DNA from: Methylococcaceae bacterium
GTDB lineage: Bacteria > Pseudomonadota > Gammaproteobacteria > Methylococcales > Methylomonadaceae
Length of the DNA stretch: 40,584 bases
Assembly (NCBI GenBank): GCA_006844585.1
Contig: SPJM01000189.1
Span: 1-40,584, forward strand
Direction of reading: 5' to 3'
A model generated the notes under the pieces. The model had not been told where the DNA came from. It made no database searches and was given only the letters and a program-made list of their open reading frames with translations. Positions 16,764 through 25,015 of this stretch are shown here, in pieces (position 1 is the stretch's first letter; every line of letters starts with the position of its first letter). The position numbers and the translations under genes were made by a program.

Positions 16764-17378
16764 ATGTCTATTCAAAAACAAATTATTGTTCGCCACCGGG
16801 AACAAGGGCATGTGCGTTTTCAGCTTCCCGACCCATTAGTCAGGGCGGCAGTCGCCCAAAAACTGATTACCGAAATCAATGCGCTGGAAGGCGTTTATCG
16901 AAGCAACGTTTTTCGCGGTCAGAAAAAATTATCGATTCGTTATCATGAAACGGTTTGTAATTTTAACGAATTAGCTCACAGGCTTTCGGTGATTCTTCAG
17001 CGGCTTGAGGAGCAAGGTTGGTTTGCTGAACTTGAGGAAACTCCCCCCGCCGCTCCGAAAAAAAGATTCCAATACAGCGTTAATCAATGGCGGGCAACGC
17101 ACTGGGTTAAAGACAAATATGAAGCTGTCAGGGAAACCGCTCAGGCGGCCAAAGTCATTACCAAGCTCGGTATGAAAAAACCCAATGCCTTGATTAAGGA
17201 TCCCGAAAAAGCGATTATCGATTTTTTGAATGATGTGTTGGTGCTTTATTTGATCAAACTTCATTGGCCGAGAATCACTAAAGAATGGATACCCCGGCCT
17301 TTTACCCACCGTTATGAATGGCTGGCGGTATTTTATTTGTTCTATTTATTGGTGCGCTCCCGCAGACCGAAAAAATAA
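16764..17378 (+). CDS. HMA_2-like domain protein with C-terminal membrane segment
   Basis: A 204-residue protein. Residues about 8-85 have the layout of an HMA_2 (ferredoxin-like) domain without the CxxC metal site: a starting strand VRHREQGHVRFQLP, then INALEGVYRSNVFRGQKKLSIRYHE. A basic linker follows, and then a hydrophobic C-terminal stretch (FLNDVLVLYLIKLHW and WLAVFYLFYLLVRS) that probably anchors it in the inner membrane. The first domain resembles the N-terminal domain of the ATPase encoded 49 bases downstream, so the two may be duplicated and work together. Function is unknown; a regulatory or assembly partner of the ATPase is plausible. Confidence 0.7.
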   Translation: MSIQKQIIVRHREQGHVRFQLPDPLVRAAVAQKLITEINALEGVYRSNVFRGQKKLSIRYHETVCNFNELAHRLSVILQRLEEQGWFAELEETPPAAPKKRFQYSVNQWRATHWVKDKYEAVRETAQAAKVITKLGMKKPNALIKDPEKAIIDFLNDVLVLYLIKLHWPRITKEWIPRPFTHRYEWLAVFYLFYLLVRSRRPKK

Positions 17379-17427
17379 CCCCGTTCGGGTCGTCGCTTGA
17401 TTTGATGAAATATGACACTCTCATTCA

Positions 17428-19875
17428 ATGGATATTAACGATAATTATCAAAATTTCCGCTTAGCGCATCAACTGAAAAATCGCGTGCGGCTGGTTTCTC
17501 CGGTTTTAAAAAATGATTTCGAAAGGGCTTATATTTTTGAAATTCTATTAAAAAAAAGACCGGAAATTAAGCAGGTGCGTTCGGTTTTCGCCTTAGGCTC
17601 GGTTGTTATCGAGTTTGATTCGCGACATTTGCCGATAAAAAACCTGCTGATATTAGCGGATAAAGTGCTGCTCAGCATTGCCCAAAAAAGCGCGCATCAA
17701 AAGAACTCACCCAAAAAGACCTGGCAAGGCCCGAGCAATGAAGTTGAAATGGCGATACAGGGCATGACCTGCGCTTCATGCGCATTACTCATTGAAATGG
17801 TGATGAAGCGGCATGAAAAAGTGAAGAAGGTCAATGTAAACTTCGCCACCGAAACCATCACCGTATGGGGGGGCTTAAACCGCGATGAAATCGCCGCCCA
17901 TGTTGCCGGTCTAGGCTATGAAGCGCTGCGCATTGACACCTTGTCACAACGTAAAAACCTCATCATCAAAGAGCAACAACGTATTGAAAAAGCCAAAAAA
18001 AGGCTGCTTTGGGCGTCGATATTGACTGCGCCGGTGGTGACGATGGCGATGATGATGGTGAAAGCGCGCTGGGCGCATTGGCTGCAATTCGGATTGACCA
18101 CGGCGGTGGTGTTCGGCAGCGGTCGGCAATTTTTCGACAAAGCGTTACGATTGGCGAAACAGCGCTCAGCCAATATGGATAGTTTAATCGCTCTGGGCGT
18201 CGGAGCAGCGTATATTTATAGTCTGCCGCCGTTGCTGCGAGGCAAAGGCCATTTATATTTTGAAGCCGCATCGGCAATCATTTCATTCGTGTTACTGGGT
18301 CGTTATTTGGAAGAAAAAGCTCGCGGCAAGGCAGGCGAGGCGATTCGGAAATTGGTGGATTTGCAACCGCAAACCGCGACATTACTGTGCGACGGCGTGG
18401 AAAAAAAAATCGATGTTGATGAAATCAAGGTCGAGGATATTTTATTGGTTAAGCCGGGCGAGAAAATCCCCACCGATGGCGTTGTTGTCGCCGGTTTATC
18501 GACTGTCGAAGAGGCTATGGTCACCGGAGAGAGTATGCCGGTGGTTAAACAAACCGGCGATGCCGTCATCGGCGGTTGCGTCAACGGCAACGGGGCTTTA
18601 CAAATCAGGGCGACGGCGGTGGGTATGGATACGGTATTAGCCGGTATTGTGCATATGGTCGATCATGCGCAGGCCAGTAAACTGCCGATTCAAAAACAGG
18701 TTGATAAAATTTCCGCAGTCTTCGTGCCAGCGGTAATGGCGATTTCCGGACTGACTTTTAGCGCCTGGTTGCTTGTAGGCGCGCCGCTCAATTTCGCTGT
18801 CGCCAATGCAATCACGGTATTGTTGATCGCCTGCCCATGCGCCTTAGGTTTGGCGACGCCAGCGGCGATTATGGTCGGCAGCGGGCGAGCCGCTGACAAA
18901 GGCGTTTATATTCGTAATGGCGAAAGCCTTGAAGTCGCCGCGCAACTCAACGCCATCGTGTTCGATAAAACCGGCACCATTACCGAAGGTAAACCCAAAG
19001 TGGCTGAAATTTTCGCCGCCAATGCGTATCAACAGGATGAACTGTTAGCATTGGCAGCCGCCGCTGAACGCAATTCAGAACATTTTCTAGGCAAAGCGAT
19101 TGTTGAACATGCCGATGAAAAAAATGTTCCAAATATGGGTTGCGAATATTTTTACAGCGAAACCGGTAGCGGCATAAAAGCCGATGTAAACGGCAAACGT
19201 TTGTTAATCGGAAATGATCAATGGTTGTCGGATAACAGCATAGCCATTGAGGACTTGAAGGCGGTGGGCGATGAGCTTGCGCAACAAGGCAAAACGCCGG
19301 TCTATATAGCCGTTAATGGCGAATTGGCGGGTATATTCGCTATTGCCGACAAACCCCGGTTGGAAGCCGCTGCAGCGATTGCTCACTTACGTCAGTTACG
19401 CATTGAGAGTTTAATGGTCACCGGCGATGCGCAGGGCACAGCGCGTTATGTCGCAGAAAAAGTGGGGATAGATCGAATTGTCGCCAACGCTAAACCGGAT
19501 GACAAATTAGAAATAATTCGCCAATTGCAACAACAAGGCAAGAAAGTCGGTATGATCGGCGACGGCATTAACGATGCGCCGGCGTTGGCGGCGGCGGATG
19601 TCGGTTTTGCGATAGGCAGCGGAACCGATATTGCGATAGAATCAGCGGATTTAACCTTGGTTCAAGGTGAAATCAATAAAGTGGCCGACACCATCAGCCT
19701 GAGCGCCGATACTATCCGGGTTATTAAGCAAAACTTGTTTTGGGCCTTCGGATATAACACGATAGCGATTCCGGTAGCCGCGTTAGGTCGTTTGAATCCG
19801 ATGATCGCCTCGGCGGCGATGGCTTTAAGTTCGGTATCGGTGATTGTTAACTCGTTAAGACTCAGTAAAAAATAG
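17428..19875 (+). CDS. P1B-type copper-transporting ATPase
   Basis: Heavy-metal P-type ATPase of 815 aa. Residues about 12-85 form an HMA_2-like domain without cysteines, followed by a classical HMA domain with GMTCASC (Cys115 and Cys118). The membrane and catalytic core includes TGES at 366-369, the ion-binding CPC at 469-471, phosphorylation site DKTGT with Asp513, and GDGINDAP near 711-718. The penultimate helix has WAFGYN and the last helix has AMALSSVSVIVNSLRL, the YN and MxxSS signatures of Cu+ (P1B-1) pumps. It therefore probably moves Cu+ out of the cytosol, for detoxification or for loading exported cuproenzymes. It ends 7 bases before the SafE-like gene. Confidence 0.92.
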   Translation: MDINDNYQNFRLAHQLKNRVRLVSPVLKNDFERAYIFEILLKKRPEIKQVRSVFALGSVVIEFDSRHLPIKNLLILADKVLLSIAQKSAHQKNSPKKTWQGPSNEVEMAIQGMTCASCALLIEMVMKRHEKVKKVNVNFATETITVWGGLNRDEIAAHVAGLGYEALRIDTLSQRKNLIIKEQQRIEKAKKRLLWASILTAPVVTMAMMMVKARWAHWLQFGLTTAVVFGSGRQFFDKALRLAKQRSANMDSLIALGVGAAYIYSLPPLLRGKGHLYFEAASAIISFVLLGRYLEEKARGKAGEAIRKLVDLQPQTATLLCDGVEKKIDVDEIKVEDILLVKPGEKIPTDGVVVAGLSTVEEAMVTGESMPVVKQTGDAVIGGCVNGNGALQIRATAVGMDTVLAGIVHMVDHAQASKLPIQKQVDKISAVFVPAVMAISGLTFSAWLLVGAPLNFAVANAITVLLIACPCALGLATPAAIMVGSGRAADKGVYIRNGESLEVAAQLNAIVFDKTGTITEGKPKVAEIFAANAYQQDELLALAAAAERNSEHFLGKAIVEHADEKNVPNMGCEYFYSETGSGIKADVNGKRLLIGNDQWLSDNSIAIEDLKAVGDELAQQGKTPVYIAVNGELAGIFAIADKPRLEAAAAIAHLRQLRIESLMVTGDAQGTARYVAEKVGIDRIVANAKPDDKLEIIRQLQQQGKKVGMIGDGINDAPALAAADVGFAIGSGTDIAIESADLTLVQGEINKVADTISLSADTIRVIKQNLFWAFGYNTIAIPVAALGRLNPMIASAAMALSSVSVIVNSLRLSKK

Positions 19876-19882
19876 AGGGAAA

Positions 19883-20719
19883 ATGGAGCATTCTGTTCAT
19901 GATATGCACGCCATGCATAATATGGCGACAGCGACAGCCTCAGGGTTTGATTACAGCCTGGCTTTTGTCGCCGGTTTTTTGGGCAGCGGACATTGTTTAG
20001 GCATGTGCGGCGCTCTGGTCTCCGGTTATTTTATGAAAGGCGGAAAGCAGAAAAGTTATTTTCCTTATTTCGCTTATCAATTCACTCGGATTACGGTTTA
20101 CACCTTGATCGGCTTTGCCGCCGCCGCATTAGGCGTGGTGCTGGTATCCAGCGGCTTATTTGGCAAACTGCAAAGTATTCTGCAAATGTTGATCGGAGGT
20201 ATCGTCATTCTATTGGCGATGGGGATTTTGGGTTGGATACCCTGGCAAGGCTCGGTGCGCTTGATACCGATGAATTTATTGCGCAAAACTTACGCCGACG
20301 CAAGCCGAAGAGGGCCGGTATTGGGCGCTATGATGGCGGGTATGATGAACGGCTTAATGCCTTGCCCGTTAACATTTGCAATGGCGGTTAAAGCCACCTC
20401 GGCGGCGACTGTTGTTGAAGGCGGCGCATTAATGCTGGCTTTTGGCGCGGGCACTTTGCCGACTATGTTGCTGGTCAGCGTCGCCTTCGGAAAATTGGGC
20501 GCTAAGGTAAGAGGGTTAATGCTTAAATTAGCCGCCTTGATTATGATCATTATGGGCTTGAATACCTTTTATAACGGCTTAAATTTTTACACCGAAGAAG
20601 ATTTTAAGCATCGCACCTTTTTACACGCTCTGAAAGAACAAGTTGATTCATGGATATTATTCCTGAATCAATTGGTCCAATACATCAATGATATGATGGG
20701 AAATATTCAAGGTGTTTGA
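19883..20719 (+). CDS. UreH_2/SafE-like membrane protein, copper-cluster member
   Basis: A 278-residue polytopic membrane protein of the sulfite exporter-like group (COG2836/UreH_2). The diagnostic GSGHCLGMCGALVSG motif lies at about residues 32-46, and a second MNGLMPCPLTF motif lies mid-protein. The N-terminus is unusually rich in His and Met (MEHSVHDMHAMHNM), a composition suited to binding copper. Members of this group often neighbour copper ATPases and cytochrome oxidase assembly genes. A role in moving or delivering metal is inferred. AGGGAAA lies just upstream of the ATG, and the stop overlaps the start of the EcsC gene by one base (TGATG). Confidence 0.82.
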   Translation: MEHSVHDMHAMHNMATATASGFDYSLAFVAGFLGSGHCLGMCGALVSGYFMKGGKQKSYFPYFAYQFTRITVYTLIGFAAAALGVVLVSSGLFGKLQSILQMLIGGIVILLAMGILGWIPWQGSVRLIPMNLLRKTYADASRRGPVLGAMMAGMMNGLMPCPLTFAMAVKATSAATVVEGGALMLAFGAGTLPTMLLVSVAFGKLGAKVRGLMLKLAALIMIIMGLNTFYNGLNFYTEEDFKHRTFLHALKEQVDSWILFLNQLVQYINDMMGNIQGV

Positions 20720-21513
20720 TGCGACAGGCGGATTTTCTGCAATTGGCTGAAGCGGCGCAGCGGCTGGAGACCACAAGTCTGGTCGCTCGCTTGGGCTATA
20801 TTATGGGCATGCCGTTGGAAAAGGCGCTGGCGGCTTTGCCCGGACATTGGTCCAGCGTGGTTGCTAAAATGACGCGTACGGCGCTGGAAAAAGCAATGGA
20901 TAGCGCCCTTTATTCCCTAAAAGCGGAACGAAAAAAAGCCAAGCCGGTTAATAAAACGCATAAGTTGGTGGCCGCCGTCAGCGGTGTGGTAGGCGGAGGA
21001 TTCGGTTTAACCGCATTGGCGCTAGAGTTGCCTATTTCCGCCACCTTGATGATGCGTTCTATCGCCGATATAGCGCGTAGTCACGGAGAAGACTTGAGTC
21101 AATTGGACGCCAAAATGGCGTGTTTAAGTGTATTCGCCTTAACCGGCGGCGATTTGGAGCAACAAGAAAACGCCAATACCAGCTACTATGCGGTGCGCTC
21201 CTTTCTTAGCAAAGCCATTGCCGATTCCGGCAGCCACATCGCCGCTCGCGGCATAAGCCAGGAAAGCGCGCCCGCTCTCATCAACCTGTTGAGTCGGGTG
21301 AGCGCGCGTTTTAGCATCCCGGTTTCCGAAAAAGCGGCCGCCCAGGCATTACCCGCCTTAGGCGCTATCGGCGGAGCATCCATCAATTTATTATTTATGC
21401 AACATTATCAGCAAATGGCGGAAGCGCATTTTACGATCAGACGTTTGGAGCGGCAATATGGCAAAGAACACGTTCAGAGAAAATACCACGCCATTATGGA
21501 AAAAGCGGCATAG
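20719..21513 (+). CDS. EcsC-family protein
   Basis: A 264-residue protein matching the EcsC family, named after a Bacillus protein encoded beside an ABC exporter; its biochemical role is unknown. Visible segments are HKLVAAVSGVVGGGFGLTALALELPISATLMMRSIADIARSHGEDL, the glycine-rich hydrophobic family core, and the late hydrophobic ALPALGAIGGASINLLFMQHY. The start at 20719 is favoured by the one-base overlap with the preceding stop. Translational coupling to the SafE-like gene indicates that it belongs to the copper-type operon. Confidence 0.83.
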   Translation: MRQADFLQLAEAAQRLETTSLVARLGYIMGMPLEKALAALPGHWSSVVAKMTRTALEKAMDSALYSLKAERKKAKPVNKTHKLVAAVSGVVGGGFGLTALALELPISATLMMRSIADIARSHGEDLSQLDAKMACLSVFALTGGDLEQQENANTSYYAVRSFLSKAIADSGSHIAARGISQESAPALINLLSRVSARFSIPVSEKAAAQALPALGAIGGASINLLFMQHYQQMAEAHFTIRRLERQYGKEHVQRKYHAIMEKAA

Positions 21514-21546
21514 TGGTATTGGCATCTTTCAATGAGTCATTTGCAA

Positions 21547-23034
21547 ATGAAATCAATAATCCGCTTGATCAGTTTCAGCCTGTTTCTTTATTCTCAAATA
21601 TTGGCGGCGGAAACGCTTTTTTCCTTGACGGAAAATCGCTTATTAGTTCCGCACATTAAATATCAAGGAACCGACTTTCGCGCCGAATTCAAGCTGATCA
21701 ATGCCGGACAAATTCAGCTTAGCGCGATTGCGGTCAATCAGCATTTGTCTGTTTATAACAGTGTGGTGGAAGTTGATGAAGCATTGAACTTCACCGTTAA
21801 CGGCATCAACATAGGCGGCGCGCTTTACGATGCCAAAATCGAGCATTTTGAAGATGATGTTTTTAACATCGCTCATGTACAAGCAAGCGACCTCAATGTG
21901 GCCGGGCGCGGCGAAATGCTTCAAATTAATAAAATTACCGAGCTGACGCGTGAGCAGATTATCGCTGTTCGGGATACTTTGAACGCTCATATGGAAGAGA
22001 AAGTTGAGCTGCAAATCGAATACCCGATTGCGATATACACGATGCGTTATCAATCGGTTGACCCGGCTGGGCAATCAACCCCGGTTTCCGCATTATTAGT
22101 TTTACCGATAGATGCTGAAAAAAGATTCCCGCTTTTAGCTTATCAACATCAAACTTTGCTTGAAAGAGTTGAAGCGCCCAGCCAAAAACCTTTAGACTTC
22201 GCCGCTATTGGTTTTGCTACCGGAGGATATGCGGTCATCGCCAGTGATTATTTGGGTTTAGGCGACTCGACTCTATTACACCCTTATGTCCATGCTCAAA
22301 GCTTGGCCAACTCGGTCATTGATGGGGTGCGGGCGGCGCGTTCATTTTTCGTCGAACAATCTTATCCGGAGAGCGGACAATTATTTCTAGCCGGTTATTC
22401 TGAAGGCGGTTACGCCACCATGGCCGCTCACCGAATGATGCAACAAAATTATCCCGAAGAATTCACGGTCACCGCCTCGGCGCCGATGGCGGGGCCTTAT
22501 GATTTGTCCGATGCCACGCTGAATTTCATTCTCAAGGAAGAAGATCACCCCAACCCTTATTATGTACCTTATTTGATTTTGCCTTATCAGCAAATCTATG
22601 AATTCAATGCGCAGACAGAGCCAGTCTTTAGCGCAGATTACCCATCGACATTAGCGGCATTATATGATGGCTCGTTTTCAAGCAAACAAATCAATGATCA
22701 ATTGCCGTCGGTTGAAGAATATTTTGATGCGGCTTTTTTACAGGCGGTTCTGGCTAACCAGGCTTTATGGCTGCACACCGCGCTTAAAGCCAACGATGTT
22801 TATCGCTGGAATCCGACCGCGCCCATGTATTTATTACACTGTCCGGACGATAACCAAGTACCTTTTCAAAATTCGCAAACCGCCTATGAGTATTTCATCG
22901 GGCAAGGCAATCAACGGGTGGAATTAATCGCCATAGACAGCAGTGAACTTGAACAGGATGACATTCATTTTAGTTGCGCAGTTCCCGCTATCATGCGGGC
23001 CAAAGAAAAGTTTGATCAACTGCTGTCGCCATAG
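21547..23034 (+). CDS. Secreted alpha/beta hydrolase
   Basis: Exported hydrolase, 495 aa from the start at 21547; an in-frame ATG at 21532 would add five residues ahead of the signal peptide. The signal peptide (MKSIIRLISFSLFLYSQILA) is followed by a beta-rich N-terminal part of about 150 residues with no recognised family. The hydrolase domain shows the nucleophile elbow AGYSEGGYA with Ser285, an acidic residue in HCPDDNQVP (Asp435 likely), and a catalytic His474 in DIHFSC. The overall pattern resembles secretory lipases or esterases. Substrate is unknown. No strong ribosome-binding site is evident, and it may lie at the end of the upstream operon or be separate. Confidence 0.82.
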   Translation: MKSIIRLISFSLFLYSQILAAETLFSLTENRLLVPHIKYQGTDFRAEFKLINAGQIQLSAIAVNQHLSVYNSVVEVDEALNFTVNGINIGGALYDAKIEHFEDDVFNIAHVQASDLNVAGRGEMLQINKITELTREQIIAVRDTLNAHMEEKVELQIEYPIAIYTMRYQSVDPAGQSTPVSALLVLPIDAEKRFPLLAYQHQTLLERVEAPSQKPLDFAAIGFATGGYAVIASDYLGLGDSTLLHPYVHAQSLANSVIDGVRAARSFFVEQSYPESGQLFLAGYSEGGYATMAAHRMMQQNYPEEFTVTASAPMAGPYDLSDATLNFILKEEDHPNPYYVPYLILPYQQIYEFNAQTEPVFSADYPSTLAALYDGSFSSKQINDQLPSVEEYFDAAFLQAVLANQALWLHTALKANDVYRWNPTAPMYLLHCPDDNQVPFQNSQTAYEYFIGQGNQRVELIAIDSSELEQDDIHFSCAVPAIMRAKEKFDQLLSP

Positions 23035-23056
23035 GTGCGCAGTGCGCGCCTTTATT
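23034..23056 (+). terminator. Hairpin terminator between the hydrolase and thyA
   Basis: Stem ggtgcgc / gcgcgcc (one G-T pair) with a three-base loop, followed by tttatt. It overlaps the stop codon of the hydrolase gene. The hairpin matches the GGTGCGCA palindromic repeat family seen elsewhere in the window, so a repeat copy may act as terminator for this convergent pair. Confidence 0.6.
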
Positions 23057-23060
23057 GGGT

Positions 23061-23894
23061 TTATACAGATATAGGCGCTTTAATATGCGCATCAGCCTGA
23101 TAATTAAGGATTGAAAAATCCTCAAACTGATAATCAAACAAGGATGCCGGTTTTCGGTTAATTTGCAAGGTCGGTAAAGCTTTCGGTTTGCGGGTTAATT
23201 GCAAACGCGCCTGTTCAAGATGATTCAAATACAAATGCACATCGCCGCCGCTCCAGATAAAATCGCCAACTTGTAAATCCGCTTGCTGGGCAACCATATG
23301 GGTGAGTAAAGCATAACTGGCGATATTAAACGGCAAACCCAAAAAGGTATCGCAACTGCGTTGATAAAGCTGACAAGACAAGCGGCCATCCGCCACATAG
23401 AATTGAAATAAAGTGTGACAGGCGGCCAAGGCCATTTTGTCGTTTGCTACGTTTTGTTGCGGGCTGATCGTTTCATCCGGCAAATCCGCCACATTCCAGG
23501 CGGAAACCAACATTCGACGGCTATTCGGCGTATCCCGCAATTGTTGCAATATCATTGAAATCTGATCAATTGTCTCACCGTTTCGAGCGGGCCAGGAGCG
23601 CCATTGACTGCCGTAAACCGGGCCTAAATCGCCGTTTTCATCCGCCCAGGCATCCCAAATTGAAACCCCGTGCGCATTCAAATAGGCGATATTAGTATCG
23701 CCGTTTAAAAACCACAATAATTCATGAATAATGGATTTAAGATGAATTTTCTTGGTAGTCACCAGTGGAAAGCCGTGTTGCAGATTAAAGCGCATTTGAT
23801 GGCCGAAAATGGATAAGGTCCCGCTGCCGGTGCGGTCTCCTTTCTGATGACCCTCGGATAAGATTTTATCCAGTAAATCCAGATATTGCTGCAT
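23061..23894 (-). CDS. thyA: Thymidylate synthase ThyA
   Basis: Methylates dUMP to dTMP using methylenetetrahydrofolate; 277 aa. The N-terminus reads [15 protein letters not shown] with the RTGSGT phosphate loop. The catalytic cysteine is Cys159 in [13 protein letters not shown], and the substrate-binding block [18 protein letters not shown] is intact. The protein is 13 residues longer than the 264-aa E. coli enzyme because of a short insertion just before the active site ([12 protein letters not shown] region), common in many bacterial ThyA. The usual PCH before the loop is ACH here. The neighbouring genes are unrelated. Confidence 0.96.
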   Translation of the reverse strand: MQQYLDLLDKILSEGHQKGDRTGSGTLSIFGHQMRFNLQHGFPLVTTKKIHLKSIIHELLWFLNGDTNIAYLNAHGVSIWDAWADENGDLGPVYGSQWRSWPARNGETIDQISMILQQLRDTPNSRRMLVSAWNVADLPDETISPQQNVANDKMALAACHTLFQFYVADGRLSCQLYQRSCDTFLGLPFNIASYALLTHMVAQQADLQVGDFIWSGGDVHLYLNHLEQARLQLTRKPKALPTLQINRKPASLFDYQFEDFSILNYQADAHIKAPISV

Positions 23895-24257
23895 AGTGTT
23901 TATAAGTTTTAAGCAAATAGCAGCATTCTACGTGGCTTGATGAGTTAAGAAAAGTTGGAATTGGTAGGGTGTGCGCTGCGTACCATGATGTCTAAAAAAG
24001 GTCATGGCTTCCGCGCTCTGAAACTGTGAAAGAATTCACTCATTATTCAAAAAAGATGAATGCGTAGGTTGTGGGTGAGCTTGCGAACCCCAACAATCAA
24101 GAGCCTATGAGTTTCCTAGTGTTGGGACTACAACCTACATTGAATACTTTCACAGTATCTCTGCGTGGGCGCGGGGGAGTAACGTTCCGTGTCTCGAAAC
24201 GCAGAGCGGTTATGATGACGTGACCACGGAGACCGTGGCCACTATTTTGATAATGTC
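23895..24257. repeat. Intergenic region packed with inverted repeats
   Basis: No coding gene is visible in these 363 bases. A palindromic repeat copy lies at 23964-23984 (gtagggtgtgcgctgcgtacc). A nested element follows: outer arms at 24023-24037 and 24142-24156 (14 of 15 pair; actgtgaaagaattc against gaatactttcacagt) enclose inner arms gtaggttgt and acaacctac at 24064-24072 and 24130-24138. Further pairs are ctctgcgt / acgcagag (near 24159 and 24199) and the short hairpin ccacgg aga ccgtgg at 24224-24238. The last could help terminate the crystallin-like gene. Confidence 0.6.
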
Positions 24258-24707
24258 TTATTTAACGCACTCAACTTTAATCGATCTGATTTTATGGTAA
24301 AAACTAAATTCGCCGAAATTATGCACTTTTACATTCGGCTGGAAAATTAATTCCGAATCTTCCAGAATGTCTTGTTTGGTAATGCCCAATGATTTCATCA
24401 GCACCGGATGATTGGCCATTTCTTTTAAAGTCAGCTTAAAATTCTTATTTTCAAACAAGGTGACAACGGCGTTCGGGCCGACGATAATGCTTTCGATTTG
24501 TTTATCCCAATTGGAGCCGTTCAGGCTGATTAAATTTTTCAATTGTTTTGGGCCTTTAATACGATGTTTCTGGCCTGTATAGTGATCATCTCTGAAAATA
24601 TCCACCCAACAGCCTGCTTTTTTTTGGGCTTGGCTGGGAGCGGAAAAGCCGATGGCGGCGACAGAAAAAAGCGTGATCAGTGATGTGCGGAAGTGTGATG
24701 CTGTCAT
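24258..24707 (-). CDS. Exported beta/gamma-crystallin-like protein
   Basis: Small exported protein of 149 aa from the start at 24707, which is set by GAGGGG upstream; an in-frame start at 24842 would add a doubtful N-terminal stretch. A signal peptide at about residues 1-26 ends SAPSQA. The mature part has CWVDIFRDDHYTGQKHRIKGPKQLKNL, reminiscent of the first strand pair of a beta/gamma-crystallin motif (hydrophobic-aromatic pairs around an F-x-D-x-x-Y core), and IESIIVGPNAVVTLFENKNFKLTLKE, a second partial motif. The assignment is moderate and the function unknown; such folds often bind calcium. Confidence 0.65.
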   Translation of the reverse strand: MTASHFRTSLITLFSVAAIGFSAPSQAQKKAGCWVDIFRDDHYTGQKHRIKGPKQLKNLISLNGSNWDKQIESIIVGPNAVVTLFENKNFKLTLKEMANHPVLMKSLGITKQDILEDSELIFQPNVKVHNFGEFSFYHKIRSIKVECVK

Positions 24708-25015
24708 GGCGATACCCCTCGTTGTTAATTCAAACAAGTGGGGCGAATACGGAATTATATCGAACAGATAACGCCGACATATCAAGCTCATTATCCACCA
24801 CCCCACGTTTAAATTGATTCCAAATAACCTTATTGGTTTCAATTTTTTATTTTTAGTTATTAAGGTAACCCCTCAACGGTATTCAATCTAGGAATTGACA
24901 TATAAATCAATATCCTAAATTTCTTAACGCGAGTCGGTGATTTGATTATAGAATAGAAAATCTATTACGTCATACTCTTTTAGTGAGTAGGGTGCGCTTC
25001 GCGTACCTTTGGCGA
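24708..25015. other. AT-rich intergenic region with one palindromic repeat
   Basis: About 310 AT-rich bases with no convincing gene. A palindromic repeat copy lies at 24987-25007 (gtagggtgcgcttcgcgtacc), immediately downstream of the isomerase gene. Promoters for the crystallin-like gene must lie in the left part. Nothing else was identified. Confidence 0.4.

Noticed and set aside
15530-21513. Reading the cluster as a cbb3 oxidase assembly (fixGHIS) operon
   Set aside because: No fixG, fixH or ccoNOQP genes are present; only an ATPase and a SafE-like protein resemble that set.
24708-24842. N-terminal extension of the crystallin-like gene
   Set aside because: The GAGGGG site and the clean signal peptide support the start at 24707.
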